This document shows positions 14,901 through 22,066 of a stretch of DNA of 41,475 bases, piece by piece (within the stretch, counting starts at the first letter, position 1; each line of letters starts with the position of its first letter). Where the stretch lies: the NCBI GenBank assembly GCA_031270395.1, contig JAISXU010000019.1:1-41475 (forward strand), in the 5' to 3' direction. The notes below the pieces were generated by a model, which saw only the letters and a program-made list of their open reading frames with translations, had not been told where the DNA came from and made no database searches. The position numbers were made by a program, and so were the translations under genes. Source of the DNA: Oscillospiraceae bacterium. GTDB lineage: Bacteria > Bacillota > Clostridia > Oscillospirales > Oscillospiraceae.

Positions 14901-16206
14901 TGCCCGTCGTCATTATCTTTGTATAGGTGGTAAACTCTAACTCGGATGTGAACGCGAGCCCGCTGCCGTCCGGGCTGATGTACGCCTCGAACGTGCTGCT
15001 TGGCGAAACCGCTCCGGCGGCATAGTCCAGCGTTACGCCGTTTATGGCGTCAATAAGTTGCCCCGCCACCGGCGCGGCTTCCGGATTGACGCGCAGTCTC
15101 GTGAAGAAACGGTTGCTGCCCGTCGTCTTGTTTGTCTTGACCCGCATTAAGACACCATATTTCAAGGCGTCTTCGTCGAGCGTCAGTTGGAAGCTGTTAT
15201 CGCTGATCGTAACAGCGGTGTTAAAGGTGGCGCCATAGAGACCGCTTACAAATCTATGTGGGGATGCGTCACCGGCTAAATTATAGTTTTTGTCGCGATT
15301 GTCCGCTAAGCTTATTTCTGTGATGTTCTCGCTGGTATCGGTATTTGTCGTCAATGTAAAGGTTGCCGTTGCGATGCCTTCGGGAAACGAAACAGCAACA
15401 TTCTCGTTTAACAACGCATTGAGCCTTTCAGTAGTCGCTGCCAATGATTTTGTGGACTGGCCTGCTGCTGTCGATTGCGTTGTGGCTGTGGATGCGTCCG
15501 TCCACGCTCTGTAAAGGGTACTATCACCGTCATTATACGCCGGCAGAGGCATTGCCATAGCAAAATTAGGGCGCAACGCTATGCACATAGTATAAGATAG
15601 AGGGCCTTTAAGGCTCTGTTGTACAATTGGTGCATACGCCCTGATCAAAATCTCATCCGGCAATTCCGGGAGTGTAAAGGTCAGATAGCCGATGTCGAGC
15701 GCCTGATCCAGCGCGCTCGTCCCAAGCGCGTTTGTGACAGTCGACGGGTGCAAATAATACTGGTTGTAGCTGTCGCCATCGCATATTTCCGCCGCCGCTG
15801 TTTCGACCAATTCCTGCGTGTAGCCGTATTCCTCTCCGAAATTACCGGAGAGCATTTCACTGAGCTTGCTGGTCATCGCTTTTATATCGTCCATCTTGGC
15901 GGGATCAATGATTTGGATGTACTCATAGAGGCTATAAGAATTATACTGCAACGTGATAGTATAGCTTCCATCACCATTTACGCGTACAAATTCATAATGC
16001 GTAATATCCGGTCTCAGGGAGTTGACCAGGTCAAGTGAGCCGTACACGCTACTAAGACGATCATAATCGTTGTGCGGCACGAGGTACAGCCTGGGGGTAG
16101 GCGCATCGCCGCCTGTATTGGCATTCGCGGAGAGCGGTAATATCGTCAAAAACAGCGCAAGCGCCAGTAGCCACGAGCAGAAGCGGCGCTTTGTAATTAT
16201 TTTCAT
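11911..16206 (-). CDS. Large secreted protein with FIVAR repeats and two NEAT-like domains
   Basis: A 1431-residue protein with a signal peptide (FCSWLLALALFLTILPLSANA). An N-terminal region of unknown fold (30-510) is followed by a NEAT-like domain (about 515-685; NQPSMANG), four FIVAR-type helical repeats (about 720-975; units like ASYAALQTAITAAQGV), and a second, clearer NEAT-like domain (about 977-1140; NSESMGNPAI, TGYLRTLDKV, ARLRIDWSG). A fifth FIVAR unit and a beta-rich tail complete it. FIVAR repeats act as stalks in Gram-positive surface adhesins. The C-terminus ends in the DGSKTKYAAEYDD beta module that usually precedes SLH repeats, yet no SLH, LPXTG or membrane anchor is present. 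AGAGG precedes the ATG. The heme tyrosine motif was not found. Confidence 0.78.
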   Translation of the reverse strand: MKIITKRRFCSWLLALALFLTILPLSANANTGGDAPTPRLYLVPHNDYDRLSSVYGSLDLVNSLRPDITHYEFVRVNGDGSYTITLQYNSYSLYEYIQIIDPAKMDDIKAMTSKLSEMLSGNFGEEYGYTQELVETAAAEICDGDSYNQYYLHPSTVTNALGTSALDQALDIGYLTFTLPELPDEILIRAYAPIVQQSLKGPLSYTMCIALRPNFAMAMPLPAYNDGDSTLYRAWTDASTATTQSTAAGQSTKSLAATTERLNALLNENVAVSFPEGIATATFTLTTNTDTSENITEISLADNRDKNYNLAGDASPHRFVSGLYGATFNTAVTISDNSFQLTLDEDALKYGVLMRVKTNKTTGSNRFFTRLRVNPEAAPVAGQLIDAINGVTLDYAAGAVSPSSTFEAYISPDGSGLAFTSELEFTTYTKIMTTGRARFYHMLLSYLGKNIVPNGDASLVFDIPQEWDIDRIVFLCMTTSVSTNMYDAVLDKETRKLTYHNPRNFSADFILGELATPLDIEADITENGVYAVDVSALHGSKNQPSMANGTIKGNTGYLDVSEDGTYLYVEFASMMVTPDDFDPDENIENYVPLAVGYILHMMNRRGEGSYGDYNALKAEYLSHHNALDWRQELPPKFVKFKLTESDENGYYTVGFIIPPMNYGERWVRLQLKNPVRVDEDVNPLAVYDKSVIAAEIYYARNAVSTVVSDDITGALISRTYNINSTQLAALEAAIATAQAVYDIDPTDEATILGARDALRAAVASLPKLELNTAITAAGTLVESLYVADSWAAFTVALEAAQGVSEDDAATQTEIDDAADALTEAIANLALLSAQVNKTALEAKIADASAIASGNYTGASYAALQTAITAAQGVRDNVDATQLLVNNATSALQTAINSLVIVTTPLQDAIAAASAIASASADYEAKSYAALQAAIAAAQAASNEVKSGPLTAVKIDAQLASLTAATAALAPKAELKHRLADGTYSLEGETALYQFATNSESMGNPAIDHSKSYVEIANSGTEARVHLFFGPLTAYNHTGYLRTLDKVTQLYYDAQSPSIVDHYDIETAQVHEDWGTAKDNYREDSDPPYPKHLSIPVTLGEQDTTVHVFVPVMESISAGSGDQLARLRIDWSGFDVTGSAETADLANLTDAIAGIPANADGKYTAESYAALTASVAAGQYLADSNAALTVTSELADARIAAIQAATAALIALPVKVEVAPVVTAPTVDAQTGKATASVEDDTITAAITGAKTGEGEEEIENPVIEQITINAAPAEQAEDTVTEVAVSISVVAVTAVSAEKAALVIDAGDAVGSVTLSNAALAKIVAAAADSEEDAPTVTITITADAAATLTLAQSEAGVIPVGKTPFAVVIAVDDMTLTGEAIPVTVTVTQASHPASGKKYVVWHVKADGSKTKYAAEYDDATDTLTFTATI

Positions 16207-16231
16207 TTCTCAACCTCTATTCATAAATAAT

Positions 16232-16260
16232 AAAAAAGCCCCGGCGCGAAGCCGGGCTTA
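16232..16260 (-). terminator. Rho-independent terminator after the small NEAT-like gene
   Basis: On the minus strand, AAGCCCGGC, loop TTCGC, GCCGGGGCTT, then a run of U (A tract at 16232-16237 on plus). It ends transcription of the 16388-16888 gene and lies 26 bp ahead of the 1431-residue protein's start, so the large gene may depend on readthrough or its own promoter. Confidence 0.75.
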
Positions 16261-16295
16261 ATGTATCTACCGTTGTCTTCTAAATAACGCATTGC

Positions 16296-16320
16296 GAGCC
16301 GGCGCGCGATGCGCCGGCTC
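16296..16320. other. Perfect 10-bp hairpin
   Basis: GAGCCGGCGC (16296-16305), 5-nt loop, GCGCCGGCTC (16311-16320). It lies in the spacer between two surface genes, upstream of the U-tract terminator on the minus strand. It may be a second terminator stem or a repeat. Confidence 0.5.
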
Positions 16321-16387
16321 GCCGCATTCGCGCAGGGTACGGGCGTTTTACAGAACTACCCTCTTCCGCTCGTCTGCTCCGCCAGAC

Positions 16388-16888
16388 TTACGCAGAGAAA
16401 TCCACCTCAAGCCAGATATTGTGCAGGTCAATGTGCGGCATCGGAGCGTCAATTAGCGCAATACCGAGCGTGTCAATCTGCAGCATGTATCCGGGGTTGA
16501 CACTGTCATACGGCGTGGGCAGATCGGCGTATCCGCCGTCATACGGATCCGGACCGTAAGCTACATAGTAGTCTTCACCGTCAATCATGATGCTGTCGAT
16601 GTAGCCGTCGTATCCACTGATGAAAGCCACCCTGAAATAAAACCGTGTTGTGTCTACGTCAAGCACATCGTAGCCGATGATTGCCGTGTCGCCCATCGGG
16701 GCCTGCTGGAACTCGGGGTAGTGCCCGGGCGTGTAGACCGGGTCGCCGAACCACCACAGATATGTTTCCTGCGTGTAATCGGGATCAAGCGGCCCGCTTG
16801 CGCCGGCGGGCATTGCGATGAGAGCCGCCGCCATTACGACGGCGAGTGCGAGGGCGAGTACCCTCTTGTTGCGAATGATCTTTGACAT
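16388..16888 (-). CDS. Small secreted NEAT-like protein
   Basis: A 166-residue protein with a signal peptide (about residues 1-30, VLALALAVVMAAALIAMPAGA). The mature part is a single beta-rich domain: QAPMGDTAI resembles the SMG segment of the two neighbouring proteins, and the end IDLHNIWLEVDFSA resembles their closing strand. I therefore infer a minimal or divergent NEAT-like module with no anchor. It has many Tyr and Asp residues (DGEDYYVAYGPDPYDGGY) that could bind a metal or porphyrin, but no established motif. A strong AGGAGGT site lies upstream. It is the first gene after the promoter at 17212-17240 and ends at a U-tract terminator, so it may be the most highly expressed of the three. 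Confidence 0.6.
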   Translation of the reverse strand: MSKIIRNKRVLALALAVVMAAALIAMPAGASGPLDPDYTQETYLWWFGDPVYTPGHYPEFQQAPMGDTAIIGYDVLDVDTTRFYFRVAFISGYDGYIDSIMIDGEDYYVAYGPDPYDGGYADLPTPYDSVNPGYMLQIDTLGIALIDAPMPHIDLHNIWLEVDFSA

Positions 16889-17205
16889 TTGCTGATACCT
16901 CCTAAAAAAATATGGATATTATCGCGTCACGCGATAGTCTCCGCTTCCCCGCGCCGTGACGCCTTACGCGAGGGGTTTGTCCGGTTTTCCCGTCTGCCGA
17001 GGAACCGGGAAAGCCCGCTAGTGAAGTAGATTCATAGTTGCAGTTCGCTAACGCATTTTACAGCAATCGTGACATCCCGGGTGTCCACCGCTGTTTTCCT
17101 TCGACTTTTCCGCGGCCGCGGAAAAGTCGCGCGACCCATATGGGTCGCCAAGAGTGTATTGCGGCCGGTCTCCGCCCCGCCGAGCGAGTTAGCAATCTCA
17201 AATCC
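16889..17205 (-). promoter_or_regulatory. Long structured 5' leader of the surface-protein cluster
   Basis: About 315 nt lie between the predicted transcription start near 17205 and the first start codon at 16888. Features include a perfect 28-bp and a perfect 18-bp palindrome (17102-17148), a stem TATCGCG/CGCGATA just upstream of the ribosome-binding site, and mutually exclusive pairings around 16983-17009 (TTCCCG with CGGGAA, or CCGGTT with AACCGG). I compared it by eye with TPP, cobalamin, c-di-GMP, fluoride, ydaO and THF riboswitch cores and recognised none. Structure is seen; regulation is inferred. Confidence 0.5.
17102..17148. repeat. Back-to-back perfect palindromes
   Basis: 17102-17129 is a 28-bp perfect palindrome with half-site CGACTTTTCCGCGG. 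One base later, 17131-17148 is an 18-bp perfect palindrome (GCGACCCATATGGGTCGC). Both lie inside the transcribed leader of the surface cluster. They could form cruciform or hairpin structures or bind dimeric proteins. Confidence 0.8.
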
Positions 17206-17211
17206 AGAGTA

Positions 17212-17240
17212 AGTCTAACGCATTATTGAGCGCTTGTCAA
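17212..17240 (-). promoter_or_regulatory. Sigma-A promoter of the surface-protein cluster
   Basis: Minus strand: TTGACA (17240-17235), 17-bp spacer, TAGACT (17217-17212). The -35 is consensus. About 45 bp further upstream TTGCACAA (17285-17292) and TTGTGCAA (17318-17325) form an inverted repeat that could be an operator. Confidence 0.65.
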
Positions 17241-17387
17241 TCCCTTTTTTGGAAAAATCTTGACGAATTAGCATAATCTACTATTTGCACAAATTGTCGA
17301 GGCATGCCGGGGCGGAGTTGTGCAATACAACGGAACAGAATGAGCTTTGCGCGGTATATTGGGTGAATTATGGTAATACAGCGCTAT

Positions 17388-17415
17388 CGGGGCGGCGCGT
17401 CGTCGCGCCGCCCCG
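17388..17415. other. Perfect 12-bp GC hairpin followed by an AT-rich stretch
   Basis: CGGGGCGGCGCG (17388-17399), loop TCGT, CGCGCCGCCCCG (17404-17415). A run of AATTAATAATTAATAG-like sequence (to about 17446) follows, similar to the AATTAAT motifs in the leader repeats at the window ends. Confidence 0.6.
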
Positions 17416-17809
17416 AATTAATAATTAATAGTGAATAATTAATAATGATCCGATCGAAAAGTCTTAACCTCCCGGATAGCGTGCAAAGCAAATGCAGATA
17501 CGGTGTCGGGCGGCGCGGAGCACAGCGCGTGAGAACGACGTCCAAAACCGAAACGAAGCCGGGGCGGAGTGGATTCGTTTCGGAGAGGACGCACGACGGA
17601 GCGAGCGAGCGTTCGCGTTTACGCGGACGCGAGTCTTAGCGCAGTCCGTGCGGACGAAGCGTAGCGCGTGAGGACGAACCCCGCCGGAGGCATGACCAGA
17701 AAGAATTATTTGCCAGACATACGAGCGGGGGGACGCCGCACAGATGACCCGGACGGGGAAACGCCGGCGACCGAGGGCGGTCGCCCCTACAGGACGGGAG
17801 ATGCCGTCG
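17416..17809. repeat. Repeat-rich noncoding spacer with dispersed repeat A, copy 2
   Basis: No convincing gene lies here. The stretch has an inverted repeat CGAAACGAA/TTCGTTTCG (about 17550-17582), a GTCCG-TG-CGGAC hairpin (about 17645-17656), two diverged copies of an AGCGCGTGAGRACGA motif, and repeat A with hairpin 17767-17784. Copy 2 shares the upstream GACCCGGAC (17747-17755) with copy 3 at 30722-30730, so the element is longer than its palindromic core. The open frame on the minus strand across this region looks spurious. Confidence 0.6.
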
Positions 17810-18817
17810 TTATTGTTTGCCGCCACGAAGACGCTCAAGTTCCGAAAGAGATAGCCCGGTCGCTTGGGCTATGGTCTCAATCGGTGTGTTGAATGACAGT
17901 AGGTTTTTCGCGATTTCCATACGCCCTTCTTTGAGTCCAGCGTCGTGGCCCGCTTTAAGTCCCTCATTGAGTCCCGCGTCGTGGCCCTCTTTGAGTCCCG
18001 CAACACGCCCCTCCTTGAGTCCAGCGTCGTGGCCCTCTCTGCGCAGCACGGCTCTTGTGTGGGCGTTGTCCCGCTGGAGTACGAGCCGCGTGTGGTAGTT
18101 CGCGCGCTCAGTTTCATCCTTGCTGATTGTCGTCAACAGCTCCGTCGCCATCTTGATCTCACTCCTCGTCTTCGTTATTTTCGCAAGCAGTTGCCTGTGT
18201 TTCGGTGCGTCCGCATACCTGAAAAATATTGCCCACATTTCCGCCGGCGTCATATCGCCGACGGGCTTTTTCATTACCGCGCTCAGCTTTGACAGCTCCG
18301 CGAACACTATACCCACCGCGTCGGATAACTCATATCCGCGCTTGTCCCGAAAGCTGAACCGGTCGATGAAACCCTCCCTGTCCGGGAACACCGTATACCC
18401 ACAGATGGTTATCTGGAAGCTCTGCATCAGCGATCCATAGGCGTCGCCCCTGCCTCCCTGCTTCGCATGAATGTCGCACAGATTCATTATCGCGCGCCCT
18501 TTTATGTTGCGATGCCCCGAGACGGTGCTGTCGCCGTCCATAGCCACGGTCTGCATCTCAACCTCCGCCTGTCTGTTCCCGTCGAGCTTGCAGTTTATAT
18601 CAAACCGCTGACGTTTCTCGCCGATGTCAAATATCGGCGTCTCGACGTTGCGTACTTCCGCGTCGATTACAGGCAACTCCAGAAAGCTCCCCAGCACATC
18701 CCGCAGTACGGGCTTTGCTTCCGCTCGCGTCAGCAGACTCTTGAACACGCCGTCTTCCGACGGCGGCAGCAGGCCAAGTCCGTCAAGAGCGCCGAGGTCT
18801 GTTGTGTCAGTGTCCAT
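17810..18817 (-). CDS. Rpn family PD-(D/E)XK nuclease/transposase
   Basis: A 335-residue protein of the Rpn/PDDEXK_2 family. The nuclease core shows GVFKSLLT at the N-terminus, then the strand pair RFDINCKLDGNRQAEVEMQ with catalytic D and an E-x-Q motif in place of E-x-K, as is usual in this family. Rpn proteins are DNA endonucleases that raise recA-independent recombination. The C-terminal part has tandem GHDAGLKEG-type repeats (about residues 255-295), encoded by short DNA repeats that vary readily, then a final helical SLSELERLRGG segment. The start at 18817 is set by AAGGCGGTGA upstream; the in-frame GTG at 18826 is part of that site. Confidence 0.88.
   Translation of the reverse strand: MDTDTTDLGALDGLGLLPPSEDGVFKSLLTRAEAKPVLRDVLGSFLELPVIDAEVRNVETPIFDIGEKRQRFDINCKLDGNRQAEVEMQTVAMDGDSTVSGHRNIKGRAIMNLCDIHAKQGGRGDAYGSLMQSFQITICGYTVFPDREGFIDRFSFRDKRGYELSDAVGIVFAELSKLSAVMKKPVGDMTPAEMWAIFFRYADAPKHRQLLAKITKTRSEIKMATELLTTISKDETERANYHTRLVLQRDNAHTRAVLRREGHDAGLKEGRVAGLKEGHDAGLNEGLKAGHDAGLKEGRMEIAKNLLSFNTPIETIAQATGLSLSELERLRGGKQ
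17930..18050. repeat. Short coding tandem repeats in the Rpn gene
   Basis: Repeated blocks such as GAGTCCAGCGTCGTGGCC and GAGTCCCGCGTCGTGGCC encode the GHDAGLKEG units. Such C-terminal repeats are typical of Rpn-family genes and change length by slippage or recombination. Confidence 0.75.
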
Positions 18818-18848
18818 ATTGTTCACCGCCTTGTCTGTATTACGAGTA

Positions 18849-18877
18849 TATTATACGCCGCAAGCGGGAGAATTTCA
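18849..18877 (-). promoter_or_regulatory. Sigma-A promoter of the Rpn gene
   Basis: Minus strand: TTGAAA (18877-18872), 17-bp spacer, consensus TATAAT (18854-18849), about 30 bp upstream of the start codon. It is divergent from, and about 55 bp away from, the larB promoter. Confidence 0.75.
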
Positions 18878-18932
18878 ATATCAAAATCGTGTGTTTTTGT
18901 GTGCAATATTTCCACCCTGATTTGGCATTTTT

Positions 18933-18961
18933 TTGACACGCGCGGCTTTTTAATATATAAT
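18933..18961 (+). promoter_or_regulatory. Consensus sigma-A promoter of larBC
   Basis: Perfect TTGACA (18933-18938), 17-bp spacer, perfect TATAAT (18956-18961). The predicted start is near 18968. An eight-codon frame (MKTLFYLN, 18970-18996) begins there and ends 16 bp before larB; it may be a chance leader peptide. Confidence 0.85.
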
Positions 18962-19012
18962 ACGCCCCAATGAAAACGCTATTTTATTTGAACTGATCGG
19001 CGGTATTGATTT

Positions 19013-19774
19013 ATGTACCATGATGAGGTTTTATCGTTGCTGCACAGCGTCAAGGACGGCGCGACATCGCCGGAGGAGGCCGTCTTACTGCTGAAAAAGC
19101 GGCCGTTCGAGGACCTCGGATACGCGAAGATCGACCACCACAGGCAACTGCGGCACGGTATACCTGAAGTGGTGTTCGGCGGCGGCAAGACGGCGGAGCA
19201 AATCTCCGGCATACTCACCGCGATGCGCGACGGCGGATATGTGAGCGTGCTTGTCACTCGCCTTGATCCTGACAAGGCGGAGGCGGTGAACGCCGTAATA
19301 CCGATAGCGTATCACCCCGTCCCGAGGATGGGTATTTTCGGGGAGCTGCCTGATACCTCGACCGACGGCGTCATAGCGGTAGCGGCGGCCGGTACGAGCG
19401 ATCTGCCCGTAGCGGAGGAGGCCGCGATTACGGCGCAATCTCTCGGCAACCGCGTGGAACGGCTGTACGACGTGGGTGTGGCGGGTCTGCACAGGCTGCT
19501 GTCAAAGCTCGACGTATTGATGGAAGCGCGCGTAGTCGTGGCGGTCGCCGGCATGGAGGGGGCGCTCGCAACGGTAGTCGGCGGACTTGTCGCCTGTCCG
19601 GTCGTCGCCGTTCCGACCAGCGTGGGCTACGGCGCCAATTTCGGCGGATTGTCCGCGCTTTTGTCGATGCTGAATTCGTGCGCGGGCAACGTAAGCGTCG
19701 TAAACATCGACAACGGCTTCGGCGCAGGTTATTTGGCCGGAATAATCAACAGGATAGGAGAGCATCGGCAATGA
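19013..19774 (+). CDS. larB: LarB, nickel-pincer cofactor biosynthesis carboxylase/hydrolase
   Basis: A 253-residue LarB of normal length. The C-terminal two-thirds is PurE-like: VAAAGTSDLPVAEEAA, YDVGVAGLHRL, VVVAVAGMEGALATVVGGL, PTSVGYGANFGG. The N-terminal region has VVFGGGKTAEQI. LarB carboxylates nicotinic acid adenine dinucleotide at pyridine C5 and cleaves the phosphoanhydride, the first step to the nickel-pincer nucleotide (NPN). It overlaps larC by 4 bp (ATGA), so the pair is coupled. larE (sulfur transfer) and larA (the racemase using the cofactor) are not in the window and must be elsewhere if the pathway is complete. Confidence 0.95.
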   Translation: MYHDEVLSLLHSVKDGATSPEEAVLLLKKRPFEDLGYAKIDHHRQLRHGIPEVVFGGGKTAEQISGILTAMRDGGYVSVLVTRLDPDKAEAVNAVIPIAYHPVPRMGIFGELPDTSTDGVIAVAAAGTSDLPVAEEAAITAQSLGNRVERLYDVGVAGLHRLLSKLDVLMEARVVVAVAGMEGALATVVGGLVACPVVAVPTSVGYGANFGGLSALLSMLNSCAGNVSVVNIDNGFGAGYLAGIINRIGEHRQ

Positions 19775-21087
19775 AGCTGTATCTCGAATGTGGAATGGGC
19801 GCCGCGGGCGATATGCTGATGGCCGCGCTGTATGAGTTATTGCCGGACGGCGCGGAGTTTTCGCGCAGAATGGACGCGCTGGGTATCGAGGGCGTGCGGA
19901 TTGAATTCGAAAAATCCGTAAAAAACGGAATAATGGGTACGCGGGCGCGCGTTACCGTGAACGGAGTTGAGGAGACGACGCGCGACGAGGGGCAGGATAG
20001 CGGCGAGCCGCATGCGGGTTCGCACAACCACGGCGGCGACCACATACATGCACACGAACATTTGCACGAACACGTGCACGGTCATGGCGGCGCGAGCGCT
20101 CCGGACAGCCCGTCCGGACACGTGACACCCGGCGACATTCGCTCGCTGATAACGGGTCTGGAGCTGCCGGAAAACGTGCGCGACGACGCGTTGGCGGTGT
20201 ACGCGCTGCTTGCCGGCGCGGAGGCGGCGGTTCATGGCGCGGAGGCGGACAGCGTACATTTGCATGAGGTCGGCTCACTTGACGCCGTTGCCGATATCGT
20301 CGGCTGCTGTCTGCTTATACATATGCTGGGCGCGGACGACATATCCGCGTCGCCCGTTCATGTCGGGGCGGGCTTTGTCCGCTGCGCGCATGGTATTCTA
20401 CCGGTTCCGGCGCCCGCCACGGCGCATATACTGCGGGGCGTCCCCATATATGGAGGCGCGGTGCGGGGCGAGCTGTGCACGCCGACCGGGGCGGCTCTGC
20501 TGCGCCATTTTGTCAGGCGCTTCGGCGATATGGAAACCGTCCGCGTCAGCAAAGTGGGGTACGGCATGGGCCACAAGGAGTTTGACCGAGCTAATTGCCT
20601 GCGCGCGTTCTCGTGCGACGCCGCATACGACGCCTCGGATGAGCGCGACGAAATTTTGGAAATAATCTGCAACCTCGACGACATGACGCCCGAGGCGATA
20701 GGCGCCGCCGTCGAACGCATATCCGAGAGCGGCGCGCTTGATGTCTTTACCGCGCCGATATACATGAAAAAAAACCGGCCGGCCGTAATGCTGACCTGCC
20801 TGTGCCATCCGTCCGACCGGGCGCTCATAACCGACCAGATTTTCGCGCACACGACGACGAACGGCGTCCGCGCAAAGCCGTGCGCGCGCGATAAGCTCCG
20901 GTATACCTTCAAAACGGCGCACACGCCGTACGGCGATATACGCGTAAAGCTCGCGAGCGGACACGGAGTAAGCCGCGGCAAGCCCGAATACGACGATGCC
21001 GCGGACGCCGCCCGCAGATTTGGAGTTCCGTTCTCGCTCGTCCGCGACGCGGCGGCGGCGTACGCCGAGAGCGCCGGTTGGCGTTAA
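19771..21087 (+). CDS. larC: LarC, nickel insertion cyclometallase (single fused reading frame)
   Basis: A 438-residue LarC. Landmarks are LECGMGAAGDMLMAAL at the N-terminus, LHEVGSLDAVADIVG, HGILPVPAPATAHIL, CTPTGAALLRHF and the C-terminal NLDDMTPEAIG. It inserts Ni into the sulfurated pyridinium dinucleotide with CTP hydrolysis to finish the NPN cofactor. A His-rich insert at residues 81-106 (HIHAHEHLHEHVHGHGG) probably holds nickel. In Lactobacillus plantarum larC is read by a programmed frameshift between larC1 and larC2; here it is one continuous frame. The ATG at 19771 overlaps the larB stop, with GGAG upstream. Confidence 0.95.
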   Translation: MKLYLECGMGAAGDMLMAALYELLPDGAEFSRRMDALGIEGVRIEFEKSVKNGIMGTRARVTVNGVEETTRDEGQDSGEPHAGSHNHGGDHIHAHEHLHEHVHGHGGASAPDSPSGHVTPGDIRSLITGLELPENVRDDALAVYALLAGAEAAVHGAEADSVHLHEVGSLDAVADIVGCCLLIHMLGADDISASPVHVGAGFVRCAHGILPVPAPATAHILRGVPIYGGAVRGELCTPTGAALLRHFVRRFGDMETVRVSKVGYGMGHKEFDRANCLRAFSCDAAYDASDERDEILEIICNLDDMTPEAIGAAVERISESGALDVFTAPIYMKKNRPAVMLTCLCHPSDRALITDQIFAHTTTNGVRAKPCARDKLRYTFKTAHTPYGDIRVKLASGHGVSRGKPEYDDAADAARRFGVPFSLVRDAAAAYAESAGWR

Positions 21088-21130
21088 AACCGAGTTTGCT
21101 TTACGGCGCGTCGGATGAAATTATTCGACG

Positions 21131-22066
21131 TCAATACGTATATTTGCCGCCGCCGATGAACTCGCGCAATATCGAGTCGGGCGGTATGAACTCGGGCGAT
21201 ATGTCCTCAAAGAGCGCGAGGGCGGGCAGTATCTGGCGCAGCTCGTCAAACCTCCCGGCGCCGCCCGGCACGTTCCCGAACGCCTCCGCGGCGTATCTCT
21301 TGAGCACCGATATTTCGTAGGCCATTGACGTATCCAGCAGACAGTGCGCGCTGTTCTTAAACGGGGAGATGTGCAGCTTTTCGCCGCGCCGCACGTTTGC
21401 CCACATGCGGAGCGTGCCCTGCGCGTCCGTGCCGCGGAAAAACGCGTCGCGAACTACGCGGCGAATCAGGCGTATCCACGTACCCTTGAAGCACGTCTTC
21501 CCGCCGTCGGCGACGTCGGAGCGCGCGCTTATATACAGTCTGAAGGCGTCGGGGTGCGCGGCGGTGATACTGTCGTTGAGAGCGTGTATGCCCTCAAAAA
21601 TCGCTATCTCACTGCCTTGCAGACGCATGGCGGTAAATTTACTCTTGCTGCGCGACTGCGTGGAGAACCTGAAATACGGTATCTGTATCTCCTCCCCGCG
21701 CGAGAGCGCCGCGAAGTGCGCGTTTATAAGCTCCATGTCGAGACAGCGCGGCGATTCAAAGTCATACTCGCCCGTCTGCGTGCGCGGAGTCGTCTCGGGA
21801 TTCACCGCCAGAAAATAGTTGTCGAGCGAGACTGTGTGCGCCATTATCCCGGCGCGCCCGAGCTCGTCGCTTATACGCTTTGCCGTCGTCGTCTTGCCGG
21901 AACCGGACGGGCCGGACAGCAGCACTATCGGGCTTCGGGAGATGTTTTCGCGTATCAGCCCGACCGCCGTCTCAAGTCTGCCGCGGTATTCGCTCTCACA
22001 CTCGCGCGCGAACGCCTCCGGATTCTCTCTGGCCTTCCTGTTTATAACCGATAAATCATATGCCAT
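21131..22066 (-). CDS. Uridine kinase-like nucleoside kinase
   Basis: A 311-residue P-loop kinase of the uridine kinase/phosphoribulokinase family. Walker A is GPSGSGKTT (52-60). VSLDNYFLAVNPET is the substrate-binding Asp-Asn-Tyr-Phe segment, and IAIFEGIHALND is the Walker-B-like strand. It phosphorylates a nucleoside, probably uridine or cytidine, for salvage. Many clostridial relatives carry an N-terminal TGS-type extension of about 200 residues; this one lacks it. It overlaps hemZ by 11 bp and is the last gene of that minus-strand series. It is convergent with larC, with only a weak CGTCG/CGACG stem between them. Confidence 0.85.
   Translation of the reverse strand: MAYDLSVINRKARENPEAFARECESEYRGRLETAVGLIRENISRSPIVLLSGPSGSGKTTTAKRISDELGRAGIMAHTVSLDNYFLAVNPETTPRTQTGEYDFESPRCLDMELINAHFAALSRGEEIQIPYFRFSTQSRSKSKFTAMRLQGSEIAIFEGIHALNDSITAAHPDAFRLYISARSDVADGGKTCFKGTWIRLIRRVVRDAFFRGTDAQGTLRMWANVRRGEKLHISPFKNSAHCLLDTSMAYEISVLKRYAAEAFGNVPGGAGRFDELRQILPALALFEDISPEFIPPDSILREFIGGGKYTY

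Noticed and set aside
16889-17205. A known riboswitch in the surface-gene leader
   Set aside because: No conserved core of TPP, cobalamin, c-di-GMP, fluoride, ydaO or THF classes could be matched by eye; kept only as an unassigned structured leader.
17464-17838. 124-codon open frame on the minus strand
   Set aside because: It runs through repeat A and other inverted repeats, its composition is Arg/Ser-rich like out-of-frame GC-rich DNA, and no domain is recognisable.
19771-21087. larC as a frameshifted larC1/larC2 pair
   Set aside because: The frame is continuous across both LarC parts, so no frameshift is needed.
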